Source: Bacillus cereus ATCC 14579 (GTDB taxonomy: Bacteria > Bacillota > Bacilli > Bacillales > Bacillaceae_G). Taken from it: a DNA stretch of 64,000 nt. Both the position numbers and the translations under genes were made by a program. The notes beneath the pieces are model-generated. The model was not told where the DNA came from and did not search any database. It saw nothing but the letters and a program-made list of their open reading frames with translations. The DNA lies in the NCBI RefSeq assembly GCF_000007825.1, contig NC_004722.1, forward strand, positions 3,264,501 to 3,328,500. Direction: 5' to 3'. Positions within the stretch are counted from its first letter, which is position 1. Every line of letters starts with the position of its first letter. This document shows, one piece after another, positions 16,276 through 24,254 of this stretch.

Positions 16276-17037
16276 ATGAAACTAAAAAAATCTCCCCTAC
16301 TCTTACTTATACTAACATTCATATTTGTAATTACAGGGCTTGGGTTTACTTACTTCAAACAAAATAAAACGACCCCACCAAAACATAATGTGACAAAAGA
16401 AAACTGGTTAAATGACCCTTACTTACGTTGGTCATATACCCATATGAAAGAATTCACTTTAGTTAATGACGTAAAAAACAATCCTGACCAAATTGCTCAC
16501 TTCCCTTCCGCATTGCAAAACTTAGACGATTTTGCTGTGGAGCGTAGATTCGGAAATACAACTCCTCTAAAAAAACTTTTAGATGATAACAAAACAGATG
16601 CTTTTGTCGTTGTACATAATGGACAACTTGTTTACGAACGATATTTCAATGGGTATAAACAGAATGAACCTCATGGTATGGCATCATTAGCAAAAGTCTT
16701 TACCGGGGCAATTATACAATCTCTGGCTGAAGAGAATCGTATCGATTTAGAGAAAACAGCTGACACTTACATAAAAGAATTAAAAAACACACCGTTCGGT
16801 AATGCCACACTTCAGCAATTAATGGACATGCAAGTTTCAGCTGAATATCCTACTCATGGATATGAGCAACCTGGGCTAGAAAATCAAGATGCACAATTAT
16901 ATTTAGCTAGCAATATTTTACCCCGCGGCAAAAATTACGACGGTCCGATGAAAATTTATGATATGTTACGGGAAGCCGAAGAAACCTTTATTGGAGCTAT
17001 TTATTCGTTTAAATTATATAGACAGGAGTACAAATGA
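16276..17037 (+). pseudogene. C-terminally truncated class C beta-lactamase-like serine hydrolase
   Basis: 253 aa starting with a membrane anchor (residues 7-26). The penicillin-binding/beta-lactamase fold begins at about 100, with the SxxK nucleophile motif S137-LAK. After AEETFIGAIYSF, where the family has the YxN loop, the frame runs into unrelated KLYRQEYK and stops. The second catalytic motif and the HxG/KTG strand are missing; relatives are around 400 aa or more. A terminator follows 13 bp later, so the 3' part was lost by deletion. Probably inactive. Confidence 0.75.
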
Positions 17038-17050
17038 TTCACTTATAAGA

Positions 17051-17096
17051 AACAATAAAAAACAGTAGTGATTTTACATTACTGTTTTTTATTGTT
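17051..17096 (+). terminator. Terminator after the truncated hydrolase
   Basis: Seventeen-bp perfect arms AACAATAAAAAACAGTA / TACTGTTTTTTATTGTT. Confidence 0.8.
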
Positions 17097-17618
17097 CATT
17101 TTTAATTGTAAACTTTTCATTTTTAGTTAACTGTATATTCTATACATATGAGGTTAACATAACCCATCATTAGCGTTAGCGAGGAAAAAGGACAACCCTG
17201 CTCTCACAAGTGAACCCTTTTTTAGTTCTATGAATCTATACATATTATATACATTCCTATCCTAACGTGGTTTTAGTGCTCTTGTTTGTTACTGGATTAG
17301 CCAAAAAACTGTATAAAATCTTGCATACTATTAGCTTGTTTTTTCTAAAAATACTGGCATCCCCCAATTTGTGCTTTCTTATGGATATTTCTTGACTCCT
17401 CATTAAAACACTCTCCTGTTCTTTGTCTATCTTTAAGAATAAACCCTGCTTGTTTATTTCAAGTTCTTGCATCGAGGTTTTACCTTCTCCCAAAGCCAAA
17501 CAAACAATTCAGATTACATGCCTATATCAAACTAAACATTCAATCTTTATCCAGTTTGTAAATAAAATAGGATAATCAGCCCCATAACGGACTAACTATC
17601 CTATAAATTATTATCTAA
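17097..17618. other. Gap without a supported gene
   Basis: An 80-codon minus-strand frame exists at 17257-17499 (ELEINKQGLFLKIDKEQES). It lacks a ribosome site and a recognisable family, so I do not call it. Otherwise nothing was seen. Confidence 0.4.
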
Positions 17619-17750
17619 ATTCAATAAAGTGAAACTTTAATCAGCCCTCACCAATCGGGCTTTTACGGGCAGTTGATCCCCACCTAATTTCTTTGCTTCC
17701 GCTGAAATTTGAGATGAGGGTCTTACTGCCCGGCAAATAGCGGGATAAAA
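17619..17750. repeat. Dispersed B. cereus-group (bcr-type) repeat with structured body
   Basis: It begins with the core TCAATAAAGTGAAACTTTAA, also present at 8569-8590. The body contains a small hairpin AGCCC-N9-GGGCTTTT (17643-17664). It also has two longer complementary pairs in crossed order: CCCTCA (17645-17650) with TGAGGG (17715-17720), and CGGGCAGT (17666-17673) with ACTGCCCG (17725-17732). That order would form a pseudoknot or alternative folds. I take it for a bcr-family element from general resemblance. Confidence 0.55.
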
Positions 17751-17775
17751 CTAGAACTTCTTTTCCTATGTATAT

Positions 17776-18252
17776 TTACTTCGTTACCTCTCCAAACTGC
17801 GCTCTCGTCACTTTCGCCAAGTCATCTACTTTAAGCTCAATTTGTATACCAATTTTCCCGCCACTTACTATCATCGTTTCAAGTGATTGGGCACTTTCAT
17901 CAATACATGTAGAAAATAACTTCTTCATTCCGACTGGTGAACAACCACCACGAATATATCCTGACACTTTCGTAATATCTTTTACAGGAATCATTTCAAT
18001 TTTCTTTTCACTTACTGCTTTTGCGGCAGCTTTTAAATTTAGTTCCTCATCTACCGGAATAATAAACACATGATAATTTTTACTATTCCCTTGAGCGATT
18101 AACGTTTTATATACTTCTCTCACTTCTCGTCCAATTTTCTCGGCTACTGATACGCCATCAATTTTCCCATCGTCTGGATCATATGACATCATCGAATATT
18201 CAATTTTTTCTTTATCTAATATTCGCATCGCATTTGTTTTATCTTTTTTCAT
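17776..18252 (-). CDS. ybaK: Cys-tRNA(Pro)/Cys-tRNA(Cys) deacylase YbaK
   Basis: A 158-aa cytosolic protein of the YbaK/ProX editing family, which hydrolyses mischarged Cys-tRNA(Pro) in trans. Family markers: YKTLIAQG near 50, the central lysine-rich NLKAAAKAVSEKK, and the GYIRGGCSPVGMKK loop near the active site, then the closing VSGGKIGIQIEL. Full length for the family. Start ATG with AAAGGAG. Monocistronic, divergent from hisS2. Confidence 0.9.
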   Translation of the reverse strand: MKKDKTNAMRILDKEKIEYSMMSYDPDDGKIDGVSVAEKIGREVREVYKTLIAQGNSKNYHVFIIPVDEELNLKAAAKAVSEKKIEMIPVKDITKVSGYIRGGCSPVGMKKLFSTCIDESAQSLETMIVSGGKIGIQIELKVDDLAKVTRAQFGEVTK

Positions 18253-18352
18253 AGTGATCTCCTTAAAAGGTTATTTCATATTATTAAGTTTTATTATACA
18301 CCCTTTTCCATTTCTCCTACATAACTTCACGTATATTTCAAAACTAAAAATA

Positions 18353-18381
18353 TTGATAATTCAAAAATCATCTGATATAAT
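18353..18381 (+). promoter_or_regulatory. hisS2 leader promoter
   Basis: -35 TTGATA (18353-18358), 17-bp spacer, -10 TATAAT (18376-18381). The transcript would begin about 25 nt before the leader ORF. Confidence 0.75.
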
Positions 18382-18413
18382 TTGGAAAAACTTACGTTAA
18401 GGAGAGATTTGCA

Positions 18414-18458
18414 ATGCTAAATTTTAATACTTCTTTCCAACTTCATCATCAAACGTAA
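18414..18458 (+). CDS. hisS2 leader peptide with tandem His codons
   Basis: A 14-codon ORF, MLNFNTSFQLHHQT, with AAGGAGAG upstream at good spacing. Two adjacent His codons (CAT CAT, 18444-18449) lie four codons before the stop. It ends 12 nt before the first of a chain of competing hairpins that finishes in a terminator just before hisS2. This is the layout of a ribosome-mediated attenuation peptide that senses charged tRNA-His. Confidence 0.7.
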   Translation: MLNFNTSFQLHHQT

Positions 18459-18570
18459 CGCCGTGTATCCGAAGAAAAATTTTTCTTCGTGGGTACAGGG
18501 CTTTTCCTGTTGACCCACGAAGCGTTCATAAAGCTATGTGGGTATTTTTATACCTGCATAGCTTTTTTTA
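18459..18570 (+). promoter_or_regulatory. Transcription attenuator of hisS2
   Basis: Five consecutive segments can pair alternately. 1:2 is CGAAGAAAAA/TTTTTCTTCG (18470-18489). 2:3 is TTCGTGGGT/ACCCACGAA (18486-18494 with 18513-18521). 3:4 is ACCCAC/GTGGGT (18513-18518 with 18538-18543). 4:5 is the terminator AAAGCTATG..GGTA with TATACC..CATAGCTTT plus T run (18530-18570). A ribosome finishing the peptide covers segment 1, so 2:3 and then the terminator form. Stalling at the His codons leaves 1:2 and hence 3:4, which disrupts the terminator. Expression when His-tRNA is short is therefore predicted. Confidence 0.65.
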
Positions 18571-18592
18571 ATTTGAAAAAGGAGTGATTATG

Positions 18593-19870
18593 ATGGAAAT
18601 GAGAAATGTAAAAGGAACGAAAGACTATTTACCAGAGGAGCAAGTGCTGCGAAATAAAATTAAAAGAGCTTGTGAAGATACGTTTGAACGATACGGATGC
18701 AAACCTTTAGAAACGCCGACGTTAAATATGTATGAGCTTATGTCTTACAAGTACGGCGGTGGCGATGAAATATTAAAAGAAATATATACACTTCAGGATC
18801 AAGGAAAACGTGAGCTCGCCTTACGATACGATTTAACTATTCCATTCGCAAAGGTTGTGGCAATGAATCCGAACCTCCGCCTCCCTTTTAAACGTTATGA
18901 GATTGGGAAAGTATTTCGAGATGGGCCAATTAAACAAGGAAGATTTCGTGAATTTATACAATGCGACGTTGATATCGTCGGTGTTGAGTCTGTCATGGCA
19001 GAAGCTGAACTTATGGCTATGGCGTTTGAGCTGTTCCGAACGTTAAACTTAGAGATAACGATCCAATATAATAACCGAAAATTATTAAACGGTATTCTCG
19101 AGTCTATTAACATCCCTACTGAGTTAACGAGTGACGTCATTTTGTCATTAGATAAAATCGAAAAGATTGGGATTGATGGTGTACGAAAAGATGTATTAGA
19201 GCGCGGGATTTCTGAAGAAATGGCTGATACGATATGTAATACCGTATTATCTTGTCTAAAGCTTACTATCGCTGACTTTAAAGAAGCTTTCAATAATCCA
19301 CTCGTTGCCGATGGAGTAAACGAATTACAACAATTACAGCAATATTTAATCGCCCTTGGAATAAATGAAAATACGATATTCAACCCGTTTTTAGCGCGAG
19401 GACTCACAATGTATACAGGTACTGTATATGAAATCTTTTTAAAAGATAGATCGATTACATCTAGCATCGGTAGCGGCGGCCGTTACGATAACATTATCGG
19501 AGCATTCCGTGGTGATAACATGAACTATCCAACAGTCGGTATTTCATTCGGTTTAGACGTTATTTATACAGCACTATCACAGAAAGAAACGATATCATCT
19601 ACAGCGGATGTATTTATCATCCCGCTCGGAACAGAATTACAATGCTTACAAATCGCCCAGCAATTACGTTCTACCACTTCCTTAAAAGTCGAACTTGAAC
19701 TAGCAGGACGCAAATTAAAACGCGCCCTTAATTATGCCAATAAAGAAAATATCCCTTATGTGCTTATTATTGGGGAAGACGAACTTAGTACAAACACTGT
19801 TGTGTTGCGGAATATGAAGGAAGGTAGTGAGGTGAAGGTTCCGATTTCTTCTTTAAGTAGGTATTTATAA
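18593..19870 (+). CDS. hisS2: Histidyl-tRNA synthetase, second-copy type (HisS2)
   Basis: 425 aa from the ATG at 18593 (AAAGGAG eight bases upstream). Class II synthetase joining His to tRNA-His. Motif 1 region GTKDYLPEE, motif 2 FKRYEIGKVFRDGPIKQGR, the HisA boxes LTMYTGTVYEIF and GSGGRYDNIIG, motif 3 TVGISFGLDV, and a C-terminal anticodon-binding domain. It is not next to aspS as the primary hisS usually is, so I take it as the auxiliary copy known in the B. cereus group. Control by the leader-peptide attenuator is proposed above. Confusion with HisZ is excluded by the intact synthetase motifs and the anticodon domain. Confidence 0.88.
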   Translation: MEMRNVKGTKDYLPEEQVLRNKIKRACEDTFERYGCKPLETPTLNMYELMSYKYGGGDEILKEIYTLQDQGKRELALRYDLTIPFAKVVAMNPNLRLPFKRYEIGKVFRDGPIKQGRFREFIQCDVDIVGVESVMAEAELMAMAFELFRTLNLEITIQYNNRKLLNGILESINIPTELTSDVILSLDKIEKIGIDGVRKDVLERGISEEMADTICNTVLSCLKLTIADFKEAFNNPLVADGVNELQQLQQYLIALGINENTIFNPFLARGLTMYTGTVYEIFLKDRSITSSIGSGGRYDNIIGAFRGDNMNYPTVGISFGLDVIYTALSQKETISSTADVFIIPLGTELQCLQIAQQLRSTTSLKVELELAGRKLKRALNYANKENIPYVLIIGEDELSTNTVVLRNMKEGSEVKVPISSLSRYL

Positions 19871-19874
19871 TACG

Positions 19875-19899
19875 AACCACCCTCGTTTGGGTGGTTTTT
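19875..19899 (+). terminator. hisS2 terminator
   Basis: AACCACCC / GGGTGGTT plus T run, 5 bp after the stop. Confidence 0.85.
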
Positions 19900-20030
19900 C
19901 TATTTTATAGATACCTAACAATTAGTTTACATAAAATTATTATAATCTATTAAAAATACAAATAAACAATATCCAATTACCTATTATTTTTGGTAATATA
20001 TAGATATGAATTATTTTAGGAGGATTAACT

Positions 20031-20342
20031 TTGAAAACCTACATCCAATTACTAAAGTGGACTACAGGGATCTATCATCTTTTATTACTTCCTTGTTATT
20101 ATGTATTTCCAAGTCTTGTTAACCTATATGGGTTACCTTTACTACTATTGATTGTTTTTCATATCACTACTATTTTATTAGCTAAAAAAGAAGGCATGAA
20201 TACGTACCCTCATTATATCGGTATTATCGTTACTCTAGTTGCCTTCTTTCCTTATATAGACATCTTTCTACATATGATAGCAGCCATTTTCCTTTTATTA
20301 GATGCTGCTTCTACGAATGCAAAAGAAGTGTATGATTCATAG
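20031..20342 (+). CDS. Small integral membrane protein
   Basis: 103 aa with three to four hydrophobic segments (LLLLPCYYVFPSLV, LPLLLLIVFHITTILLA, IGIIVTLVAFFPY, IFLHMIAAIFLLLD). TTG start with a strong AGGAGG site. Monocistronic with its own terminator. No recognised family or function. Confidence 0.7.
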   Translation: MKTYIQLLKWTTGIYHLLLLPCYYVFPSLVNLYGLPLLLLIVFHITTILLAKKEGMNTYPHYIGIIVTLVAFFPYIDIFLHMIAAIFLLLDAASTNAKEVYDS

Positions 20343-20390
20343 ATGGATAAAATGAAACTTTCATCCATTGAGTTTTGAAATAGGTCAGCA

Positions 20391-20422
20391 AAAAGGGTTT
20401 ACTTTTTAAGTAAACCTTTTTT
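20391..20422 (+). terminator. Terminator
   Basis: AAAAGGGTTTACTT / AAGTAAACCTTTT followed by T residues. Confidence 0.8.
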
Positions 20423-20563
20423 CATTTTTAATTACTCTCCTTACTTCAGAATAATAAAAGAATATTCTGTTTAATTTTTATAAATTTCTAAATATTTATA
20501 AAACATTCAAATTAACATACATTTTAGTTATGTAAAAAATCTAAGTTTTAAGGAGATGAATCC

Positions 20564-21163
20564 ATGCTGAAAAAGTTGGTAGCAGGTGCATTATTAACTG
20601 TTTCGTCGTTAACTGGAGGACTGGGATCAGTATCAGCTAGTACCGAAAAAGATTATACGATTTCCTCTTTCGAATATGTAACTGTAGATGAAAAGACTGT
20701 TGATTCGTTTAACAAATTGAGTGCTCCATCAAAGGAAGACATAAAAATAACGTTAGTTCTACCGAAACAAAATCAAAATGGAGACTGGTTATCTTATGGA
20801 TTTTCGAGCAAAGAAAGTTTAGAGTCTTTTATTGAAAAAGATAAACAAAGGTTGAACAATTCAATCACTCCCCTTGGTGTTGGAGGAAGCGGACCTGGTA
20901 GTACAGACTTCTATAAACGCACAAATCAAGGTAGCGAGTATTTTTCTCTAAGTAGTGGTTATAAAAACTTGTCTGCTAGTTGGCAAAATCAAATTGTTTC
21001 TGTACGTACAGCAGCTCCTACTGCTAGCTATTCAACAACACTATGGGAACGTACTTCAACTGACGGATATGGAAAAGGTGTTGTTTTTAAACATGCTGAT
21101 TGGTATGGTCAAACTGCAAACTTAAATAACTTTCCAACTTCAGCAGTTGAAGTTAAAAAGTAA
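20564..21163 (+). CDS. Secreted hypothetical protein
   Basis: 199 aa with a clear signal peptide (LKKLVAGALLTVSSLTGGL, cleavage near SVSA-S). The mature part has a charged N-terminal half and a Ser/Tyr/Trp-rich beta-type C-terminal half (YFSLSSGYKNLSASWQNQ, TTLWERTSTDGYGKG). No cysteine or catalytic motif was recognised. AAGGAG site; strong terminator after. Extracellular; function unknown. Confidence 0.7.
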   Translation: MLKKLVAGALLTVSSLTGGLGSVSASTEKDYTISSFEYVTVDEKTVDSFNKLSAPSKEDIKITLVLPKQNQNGDWLSYGFSSKESLESFIEKDKQRLNNSITPLGVGGSGPGSTDFYKRTNQGSEYFSLSSGYKNLSASWQNQIVSVRTAAPTASYSTTLWERTSTDGYGKGVVFKHADWYGQTANLNNFPTSAVEVKK

Positions 21164-21172
21164 AAAATATAG

Positions 21173-21212
21173 AAATAAAAGGTGTTTTCATGTATGAAAG
21201 CACCTTTTATTT
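21173..21212 (+). terminator. Terminator
   Basis: Long arms AAATAAAAGGTG(T)TTTCA / TGAAA(G)CACCTTTTATTT, usable in both directions between convergent genes. Confidence 0.8.
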
Positions 21213-21233
21213 CTTCTATAACAATTTCAACTC

Positions 21234-21614
21234 TTAATTATTATTTTTCGTATTCCTATTCTCCAAAACCTTCTCCATATTATGAGTTGCCCATTCCATC
21301 ATTAATAGAATCACTGGACGTAGTGATTCACCAAGCTCAGTTAACGAATATTCAACTTTAGGTGGCACTTCACGGTATACTTCACGATGTATAATGCCAT
21401 CAGCTTCAAGTTCTCTCAGCTGCAGCGTTAACATTCTTTGTGTGATATTTGGTTTTAATCTTTTTAATTCATTAAAGCGCTTTGTACCATCTAATAAATG
21501 ATACAAAATTACCCCTTTCCATTTCCCTCCAATCACCTCAACCATAGCTTCAACTGGACAAGAATATTTATTTAAAAATGGGTAATTTATATTATTTTCG
21601 TTTGGACAATCCAT
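21234..21614 (-). CDS. HxlR/DUF24 redox-type regulator (HypR/YodB-like)
   Basis: A 126-aa winged-helix regulator of the HxlR family: CPVEAMVEVIGGKWKGVILYHL, then FNELKRLKPNITQRML (recognition helix) and the wing EVPPKVEYSLTELG. Only two cysteines exist, C3 and C19; C19 in SCPVE is the conserved sensing cysteine of YodB/HypR proteins. It is divergent from a nitroreductase, the same partnership as HypR with HypO in B. subtilis. Probably senses electrophiles, hypochlorite or disulfide stress. Confidence 0.85.
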   Translation of the reverse strand: MDCPNENNINYPFLNKYSCPVEAMVEVIGGKWKGVILYHLLDGTKRFNELKRLKPNITQRMLTLQLRELEADGIIHREVYREVPPKVEYSLTELGESLRPVILLMMEWATHNMEKVLENRNTKNNN

Positions 21615-21635
21615 AATAAATCCCTTCCCTTAACA

Positions 21636-21705
21636 ATAGTATCTTTTTTGATACTATACCACATAAATGTGCGTACTTGTATCTATGTTACTTTAAAAAT
21701 ATAAT
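21636..21705 (+). promoter_or_regulatory. Operator dyad and nitroreductase promoter
   Basis: A perfect dyad ATAGTATC-N6-GATACTAT (21636-21657) lies just upstream of the regulator start, as expected for HxlR-type dimers. On the plus strand, TTGTAT (21677-21682), 17 bp, TATAAT (21700-21705) forms the likely nitroreductase promoter. Binding is inferred. Confidence 0.6.
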
Positions 21706-21743
21706 TTACTTACAAAAATAAATTCATGAAAAGAGGAACTTTT

Positions 21744-22427
21744 ATGACAAATACAAACGAAATTACAAAAGAAAAGATTATGGAGGCTTTTCATTTCAGA
21801 CATGCATGTAAAGAATTCGATCCTATGCACAAAATTTCAGAAGAGGATTTTAAATTTATTTTAGAAACAGGCAGATTATCTCCTTCTTCTTTTGGATATG
21901 AGCCTTGGAAATTTATTGTCGTACAAAATAAAGAATTAAGAGAAAAACTACAACCGTATTCATGGGGGGCTGGTGGGCAACTTGCAACAGCTAGTCATTT
22001 TGTTATTGTTCTTTCAAGAAACATTAAAGATATGCATTATGATGCAGAGTATATTAAATATATGATGAACGATATTATTGGATTGCCTGAAGACACTCAA
22101 AAAATTAGATATGAATTCTTCAAAAAGTTCCAGGAAACAGATTTTAACTTATTACAATCCGATCGTGCTGTATTTGATTGGGCATCTAAACAAACTTATA
22201 TTGCTTTAGGTAATATGATGACGAGCGCAGCTCAAATCGGTATTGATTCTTGTCCAATAGAAGGATTTGATAAAGAGGAAGTAGATTCTTTACTTCGTCA
22301 AGAAGGCATTATACAAGACGATAACTTTGAAGTATCAGTTATGGTTGCCTTTGGTTACCGTAAAGAAGAGCCAAAGCGTGATAAAACAAGACAGACTATG
22401 GATACAATTGTTGAATGGATTAAGTAA
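21744..22427 (+). CDS. NAD(P)H nitroreductase/flavin oxidoreductase (HypO/YfkO-like)
   Basis: 227 aa from the ATG at 21744 with AGAGGAA upstream; the ATG at 21726 has no site. Nitroreductase fold with FMN-binding features: RHACKEFDP at the N-terminus (phosphate-binding Arg), LSPSSFGYEPWKF, and the C-terminal VMVAFGYRKEEPKRDKTR. Cytosolic FMN enzyme reducing quinones, nitro compounds or similar. Divergent from the HxlR regulator that likely controls it. Confidence 0.88.
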   Translation: MTNTNEITKEKIMEAFHFRHACKEFDPMHKISEEDFKFILETGRLSPSSFGYEPWKFIVVQNKELREKLQPYSWGAGGQLATASHFVIVLSRNIKDMHYDAEYIKYMMNDIIGLPEDTQKIRYEFFKKFQETDFNLLQSDRAVFDWASKQTYIALGNMMTSAAQIGIDSCPIEGFDKEEVDSLLRQEGIIQDDNFEVSVMVAFGYRKEEPKRDKTRQTMDTIVEWIK

Positions 22428-22587
22428 TATAGCACAGACAAATAATGCTCCTAATAGCTGGATACTTATACTAAAGAACTATCAGTCGTTTTTCTTATGT
22501 ATGAATTTGGTTTTTCATGGAAAGATATGTTAGTATGTATACAGTTTGAGTGCTCTATTTTTAGAGTCGAACAGGAGGAGAATGAAT

Positions 22588-22863
22588 ATGTCTGATATTG
22601 AAGTTGGCGAAGTGTTTACTCTTAGTGATGAGAATAACGAAGAGCAAGAAGTAGAAGTACTTGGAGCGATGGATGTCGAAGGTGCAGAGTATATTGCTGT
22701 TGCCTTTGTTGAAGATATCCAAACAGAAACTGAGGAAGACATTGATATTTTCTTTTTAAAAGTAGAAGAAGATAATGAGTTTTCATACATTGAAAATGAT
22801 GAAGAGTTTGATAAAGTATCTACTGCGTTTGAAAAGATTTTGGATGAGCAAGAGCAAGAATAG
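22588..22863 (+). CDS. DUF1292 family protein
   Basis: A 91-aa, very acidic protein with the family start: a short beta strand EVFTLSDENN, then EQEVEVLGAMDVEGAEYIAV and a tail rich in Glu/Asp. The ATG at 22588 has AGGAGG nine bases upstream. DUF1292 proteins are conserved small Firmicute proteins of unknown function. A terminator follows and separates it from the convergent pyruvate kinase. Confidence 0.85.
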   Translation: MSDIEVGEVFTLSDENNEEQEVEVLGAMDVEGAEYIAVAFVEDIQTETEEDIDIFFLKVEEDNEFSYIENDEEFDKVSTAFEKILDEQEQE

Positions 22864-22881
22864 TATGAATGAAAAACACGC

Positions 22882-22909
22882 GGGCGGATGTATATCCGCC
22901 CTCTTTTTA
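22882..22909 (+). terminator. Terminator after the DUF1292 gene
   Basis: GGGCGGAT / ATCCGCCC with T run. Confidence 0.85.
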
Positions 22910-22913
22910 TTTA

Positions 22914-23972
22914 TTACTCATCCAGAGACTCACGCAGTAATTGCAGTACATCTTTCATCGCAAAAGGTCCATCTTTTTTAACATGTTCCGCAAATTCTGA
23001 AACGAGACGTAATGTTCTCACACTTTCGATTGGATGCTCTCCTGATGCACTTTCAGCTGAAAGCATAACTGCATTCGTCCCGTCCAGTACAGCTTGAAAC
23101 ACATCAGTCACCTCTGCCCTTGTTGGAATAGAATGATCTACCATAGATTGAAGCATTTGTGTTGCTGTAATGACATATGTATTCGTTCGATTACATTCCT
23201 GAATCATCATTTTCTGTAAAAGCGGAATGCATTGATACGGTAACTCTACTCCTAAATCGCCCCTTGCAATCATAATTCCATCTGCTTCTTTACATATATC
23301 TTGAAAATTCTCGATTGCTTCCATCGTTTCTATTTTTGCAATTACATTAGGTGACGTTTCTTTATACTGTTGTATAAAATCTCGTATTTCTTTTATATGA
23401 CTAGGTTTTCTTACGAAAGAACACGCGATAAAATCAACATTCTCTTCTAAAAGAAACTGAATATCTTTTTTATCTTTCTCTGTAATAGCTGGTAAACGAA
23501 CAGCCGCATCTGGTAAATTAACTCCTTTATGAGATGAGATATTGCCACCTGTTTTTACCTTCGTTTCTATTTTGTCCGTACTTATCTTTTCAACAATTAA
23601 TTCAACTTCTCCATCATTAATTAAAATTCTACTGCCTACTTTCACATCATTCGCAATTCCTTCATAATCAACGCTTGCTTCTGTATTACTCCCTGTAACT
23701 GGTTGTGTATGTAAAATAAAAGAATCTCCTGCCTGAAGTGTAATTTGCTCTCCCTTCACTTCACCTAATCTTATTTTAGGACCTTGTACATCACCCAAAA
23801 ATTTAATAGAGTCATCTAATGATTTCACTAAACGAATGATGTCTTTATGACTTTCATGCGTGCCATGCGATAAATTCAGTCGAACAATTTTCATACCATT
23901 CTTTATTAACTGTGCTAACGTTTCTTTATTATTACTTGCGGGTCCAATTGTACAAATTCGATCGATTGTCAT
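22914..23972 (-). CDS. Short pyruvate kinase lacking the C-terminal domain
   Basis: 352 aa from the ATG at 23972. The catalytic barrel and B domain are complete: TIGPASNNKET, NLSHGTHESH, FLGDVQGPKIRLG, then IAKIETMEAIENF, GIMIARGDLGVELP (substrate/metal signature) and ATQMLQSM. The sequence ends soon after SAESASGEHP, so the C-terminal allosteric domain of about 110 residues is missing. It is not beside pfkA, so it is an additional enzyme, probably without normal effector control. Upstream in-frame ATG/GTG codons leave the start slightly uncertain. Confidence 0.88.
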   Translation of the reverse strand: MTIDRICTIGPASNNKETLAQLIKNGMKIVRLNLSHGTHESHKDIIRLVKSLDDSIKFLGDVQGPKIRLGEVKGEQITLQAGDSFILHTQPVTGSNTEASVDYEGIANDVKVGSRILINDGEVELIVEKISTDKIETKVKTGGNISSHKGVNLPDAAVRLPAITEKDKKDIQFLLEENVDFIACSFVRKPSHIKEIRDFIQQYKETSPNVIAKIETMEAIENFQDICKEADGIMIARGDLGVELPYQCIPLLQKMMIQECNRTNTYVITATQMLQSMVDHSIPTRAEVTDVFQAVLDGTNAVMLSAESASGEHPIESVRTLRLVSEFAEHVKKDGPFAMKDVLQLLRESLDE

Positions 23973-24254
23973 TTTTGTCACCATCCTTTTTTTAATAAGT
24001 TTCCCATATGAACTTAAAAATAACAGAGATTCTGACATGAATAGATTTAAATTTACATGAATTTCATAAAATTAAACCTGTATCCCTTGCTGGCTAAGCA
24101 TTAGAAGATATATTCGCTTTTTTGCAAATGAAGACATGTTGAATCGAAAGTAAAAGAAAAGTTAAGTATGGGATAAACCATTGAGAGTTTCGAAATTTTC
24201 ATATATTGTATGAATTGAGTTCGAACTCAAAAATTTAAAAAGGTGGGAAAATTA

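Noticed and set aside
17257..17499. 80-codon minus-strand frame
   Set aside because: No ribosome site, no recognised family, and no terminator at its end; it could be a remnant but is not supported as a gene.
18400..18590. T-box in front of hisS2
   Set aside because: No GGTGGTACCGCG-type T-box or stem I elements; the leader ORF and hairpin chain explain the region better.
18895..19467. 190-codon minus-strand frame
   Set aside because: Antisense to hisS2, whose synthetase motifs are intact; no ribosome site.
18584..19870. HisZ (ATP phosphoribosyltransferase regulatory subunit) as an alternative to HisS
   Set aside because: Motifs 2 and 3 of the synthetase and a C-terminal anticodon-binding domain are present, and there is no adjacent hisG.
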